Shown here: piece by piece, positions 1 to 9,600 of the stretch
Numbering within the stretch: the first letter of the stretch is position 1
Layout of the letters: each line of letters begins with the position of its first letter
Assembly: GCA_033964015.1 (NCBI GenBank)
Contig: CM066924.1
Location: 4,384,251 to 4,448,250 of the forward strand
Origin: Scolanthus callimorphus
Lineage: Eukaryota > Cnidaria > Anthozoa > Actiniaria > Edwardsiidae
Direction: 5' to 3'
DNA: 64,000 nucleotides
Translations under genes and position numbers: made by a program
The notes under the pieces: model-generated
What the model was told of the DNA's origin: nothing
The model's input: the letters and a program-made list of their open reading frames with translations, nothing else
Databases searched by the model: none

Positions 1-469
1 TTTCTCATGAGTGGTATTTTAATATCTCGATTCCCGAAGCAAGTGAAGTGTATTTGGCAAAACTTTCATCGTTGTTCGCCATTCTCACTAATTGTGACGC
101 TACGTTGCTCGCGCCGTTCTGAAGCGCGCACATGTCATTACATTTTCCCGTGTCATCCGAGTCCTTTAACACGAATTTGAGCCACTTCATGCCAAAGTGA
201 AATTGTTTTAAAGGTGTTAATTGGAGTTTGTTTGTATAAAGTCTCATATTACTTTGCTATCGGGTGTCATTTTCGCTCTGTATTTTGTAAACAATGCGCG
301 TGAATTCGAACTCGCGCGATTCATGTGTTGGAAACGTTTGCGAGGTCTAAGTCGCTGTTTATAGTCGTATAGTTTGGCTGATTATTTTCTTTCCTTGCTC
401 TTCTGACATTCTCGTGTGTTAGTAAGGTGTGAAATTTTACAAATCCTCGTGCAAAATTGCAAAAGGTAA

Positions 470-588
470 TGCCTACAGCACGAGGTATTCCCAGGCGGTC
501 ACCCATCCAAGTACTAACCTCGCCCGATCGGGCTTAACTTCGGTGATCGGACGAGAACCGGTGCTTTCCCGATGGTATGGCCGTAGAC
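470..588 (-). rRNA. 5S ribosomal RNA, copy 1
   Basis: Read on the minus strand this is a 119-nt 5S rRNA starting GTCTACGGCCATACC and ending GTGCTGTAGGCA. The terminal stem and the internal control region (GTTAAGC, then GGATGGGTGACCGCC) are present, so RNA polymerase III should transcribe it from its internal promoter. On the transcript strand a TTTT run at 461-464 lies just past the 3' end and can serve as terminator. It converges on the U1 gene of the previous unit. Confidence 0.97.
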
Positions 589-1186
589 GAAGTAATCTCC
601 GCGAACATTTTCTGTTTTATAGCTGTGATTTTGAACACGCGCAACGTAAGACAACGTTGTATCTACGTCAAAAAAGTAGTACTGGTTGGCTTGGAAAACG
701 TTTTTCATGCAAATTGCTTTGAATGACATCCACTATCCGGCTACATGCTATCCCCTCACTCTTCACATCTTTCACTCAAATGGCACAATTTGATGCCCCA
801 AAATCACAAATTTTAAGGGGGCCCAAAACATGTACAAATCATGTCTCACCTCTTGAATTCAAAAATGTGTGCACTATAATTCTTAAAGTTAGTGAAGCTC
901 AGGTGGGTGGGCGTGCGAAACCGGTTTCCGCAGCCTGTCCAGGCATTCCGAAAGGCCACCCATGCTCACTTTAAGGTTGCGCAAACCCTAGCAGCCAGCC
1001 CAACAAGGGTTCATGTAGTTGTGAGTAGGGTTGCTTCCCAGTGATGAATGACCATCCATGTAAATCAAGGCTGTTCGGTCGCTTGAAGGCGGTCGAGCCA
1101 TGAGACCGAGCAGGCGACCGACTCCTCATGTCGGTTCACCCCTCCCACCCAAGTTTGGGGGTCTGGGCCTGGGCTGTGTTAGTGTC

Positions 1187-1202
1187 TTCCCACATGGAAC
1201 GA
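1187..1202 (+). promoter_or_regulatory. Putative snRNA proximal sequence element of U2
   Basis: TTCCCACATGGAACGA begins exactly 60 bp before the U2 start. The same 16-nt block, with one change, lies 60 bp before U1. That position matches the proximal sequence element bound by SNAPc in other animals. It is repeated in all complete units (3150, 5108 and 7069 regions) and in the stray U2 copy at 35239-35254. The functional call is inference from position and conservation. Confidence 0.7.
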
Positions 1203-1246
1203 GGAGATAATCGCGAAGCGGTGGCGCGGGAATGGTTTCTACCGGC

Positions 1247-1433
1247 ATCGCTTCTCGGCCTTTTGGCTAAGATCAAGTGTAGTATCTGTTCTTATCAGCT
1301 TAATATCTGATACGCTGCCCATTGGGTAGCTCATATATTAAACTGATTTTTGGAATTGGGCTGTGGAAAAGAAGCTTGCTTCGTCCCAGCCACGGGTTGT
1401 CTCGGTATTGCACTACCTCCGAGTACGGCCCCC
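1247..1433 (+). ncRNA. U2: U2 spliceosomal snRNA, copy 1
   Basis: A 187-nt U2 snRNA starting ATCGCTTCTCGGCCTTTTGG. The branch-point recognition sequence GTAGTA is at nt 33-38. The Sm site ATTTTTGG is at 1346-1353, and the two 3' stem-loops end in GAGTACGGCCCCC. U2 pairs with the intron branch point in the spliceosome. Length and landmarks match animal U2 (about 188 nt). U1 begins 212 bp downstream on the same strand. Confidence 0.97.
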
Positions 1434-1585
1434 TTCCCATTAGGGAAGAAACAACTATCAATGAAATAAATATACTAACACTTTTCTGCTTTTACAGGGA
1501 GGGAAAGATGTTGAAGGACTACAATTACCGACTACAGTTGCCGATAAGTCCGAACGGGGAGGCTACTGAACAGTGGAAGTCGGCG

Positions 1586-1601
1586 TTCCCACATGGATCG
1601 A
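1586..1601 (+). promoter_or_regulatory. Putative snRNA proximal sequence element of U1
   Basis: TTCCCACATGGATCGA starts exactly 60 bp before the U1 start. It differs by one base from the block at the same distance before U2. Neighbouring sequence is not shared, so the block itself appears to be under constraint. A diverged but recognisable copy sits in the U1 promoter fragment near 18380-18396. Confidence 0.7.
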
Positions 1602-1645
1602 TACGGTATGTACTAAGAGTCCGTTTTCATGGCGTCGGGTTAAGC

Positions 1646-1735
1646 ATACTTACCTGACGCGGGAGGCAACTGTGATCATGAAGGCAGTCCTCTCAGGGTG
1701 AGGCCCTTTCATTGCACTTCGATTGGGTTGACCCC

Positions 1736-1767
<32 letters not shown>

Positions 1768-1810
1768 TATAATTTCTGGTAGTGGGGACCTGCGTTCGCG
1801 CTCGTCCCCG
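1646..1810 (+). ncRNA. U1: U1 spliceosomal snRNA, copy 1
   Basis: A U1 snRNA of about 165 nt starting ATACTTACCTG, the segment that pairs with 5' splice sites. Loop I carries GATCATGAAGG, with the U1-70K-type loop sequence. The Sm site AATTTCTGG is at 1771-1779 and the final stem is GACCTGCGTTCGCGCTCGTC. Length agrees with the 164-nt human RNA. An 8-bp hairpin follows 18 nt after the 3' end. Confidence 0.97.
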
Positions 1811-1828
1811 AACAACAAAGTCATAGAA

Positions 1829-1850
1829 ACTTTACTCTCTCTAGTAAAGT
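1829..1850 (+). other. Conserved hairpin downstream of U1
   Basis: ACTTTACT and AGTAAAGT form a perfect 8-bp stem around a 6-nt CTCTCT loop. It starts 18 nt past the U1 3' end and recurs in every complete unit (near 3793, 5750 and 7710). Its position fits the snRNA 3'-end formation zone. A role in processing is a guess. Confidence 0.5.
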
Positions 1851-2432
1851 GAAAGTGGCGCGCTCCCCTGAGCCGTGGACTTCCTTCATGATCGCAGAAC
1901 TTGCCTCTATTTAGATCCTATAATATTTTACATCTTGCTCTCTCTCACAAGCATAATCGCTGCTTTCTCATGAGTGGTATTTTAATATCTCGATTCCCGA
2001 AGCAAGTGAAGTGTATTTGGCAAAACTTTCATCGTTGTTCGCCATTCTCACTAATTGTGACGCTACGTTGCTCGCGCCGTTCTGAAGCGCGCACATGTCA
2101 TTACATTTTCCCGTGTCATCCGAGTCCTTTAACACGAATTTGAGCCACTTCATGCCAAAGTGAAATTGTTTTAAAGGTGTTAATTGGAGTTTGTTTGTAT
2201 AAAGTCTCATATTACTTTGCTATCGGGTGTCATTTTCGCTCTGTATTTTGTAAACAATGCGCGTGAATTCGAACTCGCGCGATTCATGTGTTGGAAACGT
2301 TTGCGAGGTCTAAGTCGCTGTTTATAGTCGTATAGTTTGGCTGATTATTTTCTTTCCTTGCTCTTCTGACATTCTCGTGTGTTAGTAAGGTGTGAAATTT
2401 TACAAATCCTCGTGCAAAATTGCAAAAGGTAA

Positions 2433-2551
2433 TGCCTACAGCACGAGGTATTCCCAGGCGGTCACCCATCCAAGTACTAACCTCGCCCGATCGGGCTTAA
2501 CTTCGGTGATCGGACGAGAACCGGTGCTTTCCCGATGGTATGGCCGTAGAC
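2433..2551 (-). rRNA. 5S ribosomal RNA, copy 2
   Basis: Identical in sequence and context to copy 1: 119 nt on the minus strand, with a TTTT run just past the transcript 3' end. It sits between the U1 of unit 1 and the U2 of unit 2. Confidence 0.97.
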
Positions 2552-3209
2552 GAAGTAATCTCCGCGAACATTTTCTGTTTTATAGCTGTGATTTTGAACA
2601 CGCGCAACGTAAGACAACGTTGTATCTACGTCAAAAAAGTAGTACTGGTTGGCTTGGAAAACGTTTTTCATGCAAATTGCTTTGAATGACATCCACTATC
2701 CGGCTACATGCTATCCCCTCACTCTTCACATCTTTCACTCAAATGGCACAATTTGATGCCCCAAAATCACAAATTTTAAGGGGGCCCAAAACATGTACAA
2801 ATCATGTCTCACCTCTTGAATTCAAAAATGTGTGCACTATAATTCTTAAAGTTAGTGAAGCTCAGGTGGGTGGGCGTGCGAAACCGGTTTCCGCAGCCTG
2901 TCCAGGCATTCCGAAAGGCCACCCATGCTCACTTTAAGGTTGCGCAAACCCTAGCAGCCAGCCCAACAAGGGTTCATGTAGTTGTGAGTAGGGTTGCTTC
3001 CCAGTGATGAATGACCATCCATGTAAATCAAGGCTGTTCGGTCGCTTGAAGGCGGTCGAGCCATGAGACCGAGCAGGCGACCGACTCCTCATGTCGGTTC
3101 ACCCCTCCCACCCAAGTTTGGGGGTCTGGGCCTGGGCTGTGTTAGTGTCTTCCCACATGGAACGAGGAGATAATCGCGAAGCGGTGGCGCGGGAATGGTT
3201 TCTACCGGC

Positions 3210-3396
3210 ATCGCTTCTCGGCCTTTTGGCTAAGATCAAGTGTAGTATCTGTTCTTATCAGCTTAATATCTGATACGCTGCCCATTGGGTAGCTCATATA
3301 TTAAACTGATTTTTGGAATTGGGCTGTGGAAAAGAAGCTTGCTTCGTCCCAGCCACGGGTTGTCTCGGTATTGCACTACCTCCGAGTACGGCCCCC
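3210..3396 (+). ncRNA. U2: U2 spliceosomal snRNA, copy 2
   Basis: Same 187-nt U2 as copy 1, with branch-point recognition GTAGTA and Sm site intact. The presumed promoter block lies 60 bp upstream. Just after its 3' end this unit has AGGAAGAGAAAAC where the others have AGGGAAGAAAC, which marks it as distinct. Confidence 0.97.
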
Positions 3397-3609
3397 TTCC
3401 CATTAGGAAGAGAAAACAACTATCAATGAAATAAATATACTAACACTTTTCTGCTTTTACAGGGAGGGAAAGATGTGAAGGACTACAATTACCGACTACA
3501 GTTGCCGATAAGTCCGAACGGGGAGGCTACTGAACAGTGGAAGTCGGCGTTCCCACATGGATCGATACGGTATGTACTAAGAGTCCGTTTTCATGGCGTC
3601 GGGTTAAGC

Positions 3610-3699
3610 ATACTTACCTGACGCGGGAGGCAACTGTGATCATGAAGGCAGTCCTCTCAGGGTGAGGCCCTTTCATTGCACTTCGATTGGGTTGACCCC

Positions 3700-3731
<32 letters not shown>

Positions 3732-3774
3732 TATAATTTCTGGTAGTGGGGACCTGCGTTCGCGCTCGTCCCCG
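3610..3774 (+). ncRNA. U1: U1 spliceosomal snRNA, copy 2
   Basis: Same U1 as copy 1: ATACTTACCTG 5' end, AATTTCTGG Sm site, intact 3' stem and the downstream hairpin. The start is offset by one base relative to the period because of small spacer indels. Confidence 0.97.
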
Positions 3775-4394
3775 AACAACAAAGTCATAGAAACTTTACT
3801 CTCTCTAGTAAAGTGAAAGTGGCGCGCTCCCCTGAGCCGTGGACTTCCTTCATGATCGCAGAACTTGCCTCTATTTAGATCCTATAATATTTACATCTTG
3901 CTCTCTCTCACAAGCATAATCGCTGCTTTCTCATGAGTGGTATTTTAATATCTCGATTCCCGAAGCAAGTGAAGTGTATTTGGCAAAACTTTCATCGTTG
4001 TTCGCCATTCTCACTAATTGTGACGCTACGTTGCTCGCGCCGTTCTGAAGCGCGCACATGTCATTACATTTTCCCGTGTCATCCGAGTCCTTTAACACGA
4101 ATTTGAGCCACTTCATGCCAAAGTGAAATTGTTTTAAAGGTGTTAATTGGAGTTTGTTTGTATAAAGTCTCATATTACTTTGCTATCGGGTGTCATTTTC
4201 GCTCTGTATTTTGTAAACAATGCGCGTGAATTCGAACTCGCGCGATTCATGTGTTGGAAACGTTTGCGAGGTCTAAGTCGCTGTTTATAGTCGTATAGTT
4301 GGCTGATTATTTTCTTTCCTTGCTCTTCTGACATTCTCGTGTGTTAGTAAGGTGTGAAATTTTACAAATCCTCGTGCAAAATTGCAAAAGGTAA

Positions 4395-4513
4395 TGCCTA
4401 CAGCACGAGGTATTCCCAGGCGGTCACCCATCCAAGTACTAACCTCGCCCGATCGGGCTTAACTTCGGTGATCGGACGAGAACCGGTGCTTTCCCGATGG
4501 TATGGCCGTAGAC
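4395..4513 (-). rRNA. 5S ribosomal RNA, copy 3
   Basis: Full-length 119-nt 5S rRNA on the minus strand, identical to copies 1 and 2, including the internal control region. Confidence 0.97.
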
Positions 4514-5167
4514 GAAGTAATCTCCGCGAACATTTTCTGTTTTATAGCTGTGATTTTGAACACGCGCAACGTAAGACAACGTTGTATCTACGTCAAAAAA
4601 GTAGTACTGGTTGGCTTGGAAAACGTTTTTCATGCAAATTGCTTTGAATGACATCCACTATCCGGCTACATGCTATCCCCTCACTCTTCACATCTTTCAC
4701 TCAAATGGCACAATTTGATGCCCCAAAATCACAAATTTTAAGGGGGCCCAAAACATGTACAAATCATGTCTCACCTCTTGAATTCAAAAATGTGTGCACT
4801 ATAATTCTTAAAGTTAGTGAAGCTCAGGTGGGTGGGCGTGCGAAACCGGTTTCCGCAGCCTGTCCAGGCATTCCGAAAGGCCACCCATGCTCACTTTAAG
4901 GTTGCGCAAACCCTAGCAGCCAGCCCAACAAGGGTTCATGTAGTTGTGAGTAGGGTTGCTTCCCAGTGATGAATGACCATCCATGTAAATCAAGGCTGTT
5001 CGGTCGCTTGAAGGCGGTCGAGCCATGAGACCGAGCAGGCGACCGACTCCTCATGTCGGTTCACCCCACCCAAGTTTGGGGGTCTGGGCCTGGGCTGTGT
5101 TAGTGTCTTCCCACATGGAACGAGGAGATAATCGCGAAGCGGTGGCGCGGGAATGGTTTCTACCGGC

Positions 5168-5354
5168 ATCGCTTCTCGGCCTTTTGGCTAAGATCAAGTG
5201 TAGTATCTGTTCTTATCAGCTTAATATCTGATACGCTGCCCATTGGGTAGCTCATATATTAAACTGATTTTTGGAATTGGGCTGTGGAAAAGAAGCTTGC
5301 TTCGTCCCAGCCACGGGTTGTCTCGGTATTGCACTACCTCCGAGTACGGCCCCC
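5168..5354 (+). ncRNA. U2: U2 spliceosomal snRNA, copy 3
   Basis: Full-length 187-nt U2. The spacer upstream of this copy lacks 5 bp seen in copies 1 and 2 (the CCCCTCCCACCC tract is shortened), but the presumed promoter block at -60 is unchanged. Confidence 0.97.
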
Positions 5355-5566
5355 TTCCCATTAGGGAAGAAACAACTATCAATGAAATAAATATACTAAC
5401 ACTTTTCTGCTTTTACAGGGAGGGAAAGATGTTGAAGGACTACAATTACCGACTACAGTTGCCGATAAGTCCGAACGGGGAGGCTACTGAACAGTGGAAG
5501 TCGGCGTTCCCACATGGATCGATACGGTATGTACTAAGAGTCCGTTTTCATGGCGTCGGGTTAAGC

Positions 5567-5656
5567 ATACTTACCTGACGCGGGAGGCAACTGTGATCAT
5601 GAAGGCAGTCCTCTCAGGGTGAGGCCCTTTCATTGCACTTCGATTGGGTTGACCCC

Positions 5657-5688
<32 letters not shown>

Positions 5689-5731
5689 TATAATTTCTGG
5701 TAGTGGGGACCTGCGTTCGCGCTCGTCCCCG
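5567..5731 (+). ncRNA. U1: U1 spliceosomal snRNA, copy 3
   Basis: Full-length U1 with all landmarks of copy 1. The promoter block is retained 60 bp upstream and the hairpin follows the 3' end. Confidence 0.97.
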
Positions 5732-6352
5732 AACAACAAAGTCATAGAAACTTTACTCTCTCTAGTAAAGTGAAAGTGGCGCGCTCCCCTGAGCCGTGGA
5801 CTTCCTTCATGATCGCAGAACTTGCCTCTATTTAGATCCTATAATATTTTACATCTTGCTCTCTCTCACAAGCATAATCGCTGCTTCTCATGAGTGGTAT
5901 TTTAATATCTCGATTCCCGAAGCAAGTGAAGTGTATTTGGCAAAACTTTCATCGTTGTTCGCCATTCTCACTAATTGTGACGCTACGTTGCTCGCGCCGT
6001 TCTGAAGCGCGCACATGTCATTACATTTTCCCGTGTCATCCGAGTCCTTTAACACGAATTTGAGCCACTTCATGCCAAAGTGAAATTGTTTTAAAGGTGT
6101 TAATTGGAGTTTGTTTGTATAAAGTCTCATATTACTTTGCTATCGGGTGTCATTTTCGCTCTGTATTTTGTAAACAATGCGCGTGAATTCGAACTCGCGC
6201 GATTCATGTGTTGGAAACGTTTGCGAGGTCTAAGTCGCTGTTTATAGTCGTATAGTTTGGCTGATTATTTTCTTTCCTTGCTCTTCTGACATTCTCGTGT
6301 GTTAGTAAGGTGTGAAATTTTACAAATCCTCGTGCAAAATTGCAAAAGGTAA

Positions 6353-6471
6353 TGCCTACAGCACGAGGTATTCCCAGGCGGTCACCCATCCAAGTACTAA
6401 CCTCGCCCGATCGGGCTTAACTTCGGTGATCGGACGAGAACCGGTGCTTTCCCGATGGTATGGCCGTAGAC
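6353..6471 (-). rRNA. 5S ribosomal RNA, copy 4
   Basis: Full-length 119-nt 5S rRNA on the minus strand, identical to the first three copies. Confidence 0.97.
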
Positions 6472-7128
6472 GAAGTAATCTCCGCGAACATTTTCTGTTT
6501 TATAGCTGTGATTTTGAACACGCGCAACGTAAGACAACGTTGTATCTACGTCAAAAAAGTAGTACTGGTTGGCTTGGAAAACGTTTTTCATGCAAATTGC
6601 TTTGAATGACATCCACTATCCGGCTACATGCTATCCCCTCACTCTTCACATCTTTCACTCAAATGGCACAATTTGATGCCCCAAAATCACAAATTTAAGG
6701 GGGCCCAAAACATGTACAAATCATGTCTCACCTCTTGAATTCAAAAATGTGTGCACTATAATTCTTAAAGTTAGTGAAGCTCAGGTGGGTGGGCGTGCGA
6801 AACCGGTTTCCGCAGCCTGTCCAGGCATTCCGAAAGGCCACCCATGCTCACTTTAAGGTTGCGCAAACCCTAGCAGCCAGCCCAACAAGGGTTCATGTAG
6901 TTGTGAGTAGGGTTGCTTCCCAGTGATGAATGACCATCCATGTAAATCAAGGCTGTTCGGTCGCTTGAAGGCGGTCGAGCCATGAGACCGAGCAGGCGAC
7001 CGACTCCTCATGTCGGTTCACCCCTCCCACCCAAGTTTGGGGGTCTGGGCCTGGGCTGTGTTAGTGTCTTCCCACATGGAACGAGGAGATAATCGCGAAG
7101 CGGTGGCGCGGGAATGGTTTCTACCGGC

Positions 7129-7315
7129 ATCGCTTCTCGGCCTTTTGGCTAAGATCAAGTGTAGTATCTGTTCTTATCAGCTTAATATCTGATACGCTGC
7201 CCATTGGGTAGCTCATATATTAAACTGATTTTTGGAATTGGGCTGTGGAAAAGAAGCTTGCTTCGTCCCAGCCACGGGTTGTCTCGGTATTGCACTACCT
7301 CCGAGTACGGCCCCC
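7129..7315 (+). ncRNA. U2: U2 spliceosomal snRNA, copy 4
   Basis: Full-length 187-nt U2, the last complete U2 before the gap. It is identical to the other copies in the recognition sequence and Sm site. Confidence 0.97.
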
Positions 7316-7527
7316 TTCCCATTAGGGAAGAAACAACTATCAATGAAATAAATATACTAACACTTTTCTGCTTTTACAGGGAGGGAAAGATGTTGAAGGA
7401 CTACAATTACCGACTACAGTTGCCGATAAGTCCGAACGGGGAGGCTACTGAACAGTGGAAGTCGGCGTTCCCACATGGATCGATACGGTATGTACTAAGA
7501 GTCCGTTTTCATGGCGTCGGGTTAAGC

Positions 7528-7616
7528 ATACTTACCTGACGCGGGAGGCAACTGTGATCATGAAGGCAGTCCTCTTCAGGGTGAGGCCCTTCATTGCACT
7601 TCGATTGGGTTGACCC

Positions 7617-7648
<32 letters not shown>

Positions 7649-7691
7649 TATAATTTCTGGTAGTGGGGACCTGCGTTCGCGCTCGTCCCCG
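7528..7691 (+). ncRNA. U1: U1 spliceosomal snRNA, copy 4
   Basis: U1 with small indels against the other copies: CCTCTTCAGGG for CCTCTCAGGG, one T lost in GGCCCTTTC, and one C lost in GACCCCTGCG. The 5' end and Sm site are intact. Given the rising density of one-base indels towards the gap, these are more likely consensus errors than a real variant. Confidence 0.93.
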
Positions 7692-8300
7692 AACAACAAA
7701 GTCATAGAAACTTTACTCTCTCTAGTAAAGTGAAAGTGGCGCGCTCCCCTGAGCCGTGGACTTCCTTCATGATCGCAGAACTTGCCTCTATTTAGATCCT
7801 ATAATATTTTACATCTTGCTCTCTCTCACAAGCATAATCGCTGCTTCTCATGAGTGGTATTTTAATATTCGATTCCCGAAGCAAGTGAAGTGTATTTGGC
7901 AAAACTTTCATCGTGTTCGCCATTCTCACTAATTGTGACGCTACGTTGCTCGCGCCGTTCTGAAGCGCGCACATGTCATTACATTTTCCCGTGTCATCCG
8001 AGTCCTTTAACACGAATTTGAGCCACTTCATGCAAAGTGAAATTGTTTTAAAGGTGTTAATTGGAGTTGTTGTATAAAGTCTCATATACTTGCTATCGGG
8101 TGTCATTTTCGCTCTGTATTTTGTAAACAATGCGCGTGAATTCGAACTCGCGCGATTCATGTGTTGGAAACGTTTGCGAGGTCTAAGTCGCTGTTTATAG
8201 TCGTATAGTTGGCTGATTATTTCTTTCTTGCTCTTCTGACATTCTCGTGTGTTAGTAAGGTGTGAAATTTTACAAATCCTCGTGCAAATTGCAAAAGGTA

Positions 8301-8418
8301 TGCCTACAGCACGAGGTATTCCCAGGCGGTCACCCATCCAAGTACTAACCTCGCCCGATCGGGCTAACTTCGGTGATCGGACGAGAACCGGTGCTTCCCG
8401 ATGGTATGGCCAGTAGAC
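8301..8418 (-). rRNA. 5S ribosomal RNA, copy 5 (indel-bearing)
   Basis: Recognisable 5S rRNA on the minus strand, with two single-T losses (GGCTAACTT and GCTTCCCG on the plus strand) and one extra A in GGCCAGTAGAC. It lies within 360 bp of the gap, where the surrounding copy also shows homopolymer losses. I read this as low-quality consensus, though a 5S pseudogene cannot be excluded. Confidence 0.85.
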
Positions 8419-8770
8419 GAAGTAATCTCCGCGAACATTTTCTGTTTATAGCTGTGATTTGAACACGCGCAACGTAAGACAACGTTGTATCTACGTCAAA
8501 AAAGAGTACTGGTTGGCTTGGAAAAACGTTTTTTGCAAAGTGCTTGAATGACATCCACTATCGGCTACATGCTATCCCATCACTCTTCACACATTTCATC
8601 AAATGGCACAATTTGATGCCCAAAACACAAATTTTAAGGGGGCCCAACAAATGTACAAAATGTCTCACCTCTTGAATTCAAAAATGTGTGCACTATAATT
8701 ATTAAAGTTAGTGAAGCTCAGGGGTGGTCGTGCGAAACGGTTTCCGCAGCTGTCCAGGCATTCCGAAAGG

Positions 8771-8886
8771 NNNNNNNNNNNNNNNNNNNNNNNNNNNNNN
8801 NNNNNNNNNNNNNNNNNNNNNNNNNNNNNNNNNNNNNNNNNNNNNNNNNNNNNNNNNNNNNNNNNNNNNNCCCCCCCCCCCCCCCC
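8771..8886. other. Assembly gap (100 N) and adjoining C16 run
   Basis: Exactly 100 N from 8771 to 8870, the usual placeholder for a gap of unknown size, then 16 C residues to 8886. The gap falls inside a 5S-U2-U1 unit about 470 bp upstream of where its U2 should start. The true array is therefore longer than shown. The sequence to the right (TCCCGCAGCGG onward) does not match the unit. Confidence 0.95.
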
Positions 8887-9436
8887 TCCCGCAGCGGAAC
8901 CCCCCTCGCCTCTGTTCTGTACGTTCTACTTACTACTAAAATTGAAATATTTAATAGACAACAAATAAAAGCTCCAATAAAATGTAGCAAATTTCTTCAA
9001 AACGCTAGTTTTACCCCGAGATCAAATTTTTGGCTGGGTTTCCTGTGGCGAGAACGCAAAAAACACGATCTATGGAGTTTTTTAATTTTTTAATTTTGGA
9101 ACCCCCCCTCTCATAAGTGCTGGCTACCCCCTGGTGTTAGGGTTGTTAGTAGGGGTGTTATCATAATTTGTGCCCCAGGTCTTTTAAGAGGTGGAAGTAA
9201 GGAATGTTTTCTCAATGCTGTTTGGGCTGTTAGGTCTGTTAGGCCTAACAACAGCCCTAACAAGAATTTCCCTGTCCTATTCCTTGACAGGTCAGGGGTT
9301 GGGCCAACTTTCTTGATAGTGCGTGCCGCATGTGTTAGCCACAACACCAAGATATCTTGCATTTTTTTTCTCATGTGAAACAGGTGCCAGTTTTGTCCCT
9401 ACCCCAAAGTTGTCTCAGGGTCTTCTCCATCGTTTT
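8887..9436. other. Non-coding stretch with a small hairpin
   Basis: No gene or known element is visible. A short imperfect hairpin lies at 9224-9257 (GGGCTGTTAGG against CCTAACAACAGCCC). The reading frames here are short and unlike any protein I know. Confidence 0.5.
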
Positions 9437-9600
9437 TCAAAAATGGTGGTTGACTCGGGAGAAAACCCTGGGGGAGGCTGAGTCACATGACCATTTCTCA
9501 ACAAAGGACAACCTCGTTCCCATGTTTTCAAACAGTGGTCATGTGACTCAGCCTCCCCCAGGGTCTTCTACTCGACCAACCACCGCCATCTTGAAAATTA
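9437..9600. repeat. Fold-back element with AP-1-like stem
   Basis: Two arms of about 60 bp face each other. The 28-nt cores (9466-9493 and 9536-9563) are perfect complements and contain TGAGTCACATGAC. The outer parts pair imperfectly (AAAATGGTGGTTGACTCGG against its complement near 9580-9600). A 42-nt loop separates the arms. This is either a short MITE-like fold-back or a symmetrical regulatory element. Confidence 0.6.

Larger units (their letters stand above)
1..8770. repeat. 5S rRNA-U2-U1 tandem array (about 4.5 units)
   Basis: The window opens inside a head-to-tail array. Position 1 matches 1964, then about 3926, 5883 and 7846, giving a period of 1957-1963 bp. Each unit carries 5S rRNA (minus), U2 (plus) and U1 (plus). 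U2 and 5S diverge from a spacer of about 660 bp, and U1 and 5S converge across about 620 bp. Copies are nearly identical, as expected for concerted evolution. The last copy (7846-8770) has many one-base losses and is cut by a gap before its U2. Short reading frames of 60-111 codons in the unit are by-products of non-coding sequence. Confidence 0.97.

Noticed and set aside
1..8340. Reading frames of 60-111 codons repeated in every array unit, and a 181-codon minus-strand frame at 7792-8337
   Set aside because: They overlap 5S, U1, U2 or spacer. The 181-codon frame exists only because the last copy has extra one-base losses. No protein-like conservation is visible.
8686..9093. Frames reading through the gap
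   Set aside because: They contain runs of N and a poly-C/poly-Pro stretch, so they are artefacts of translating a gap.
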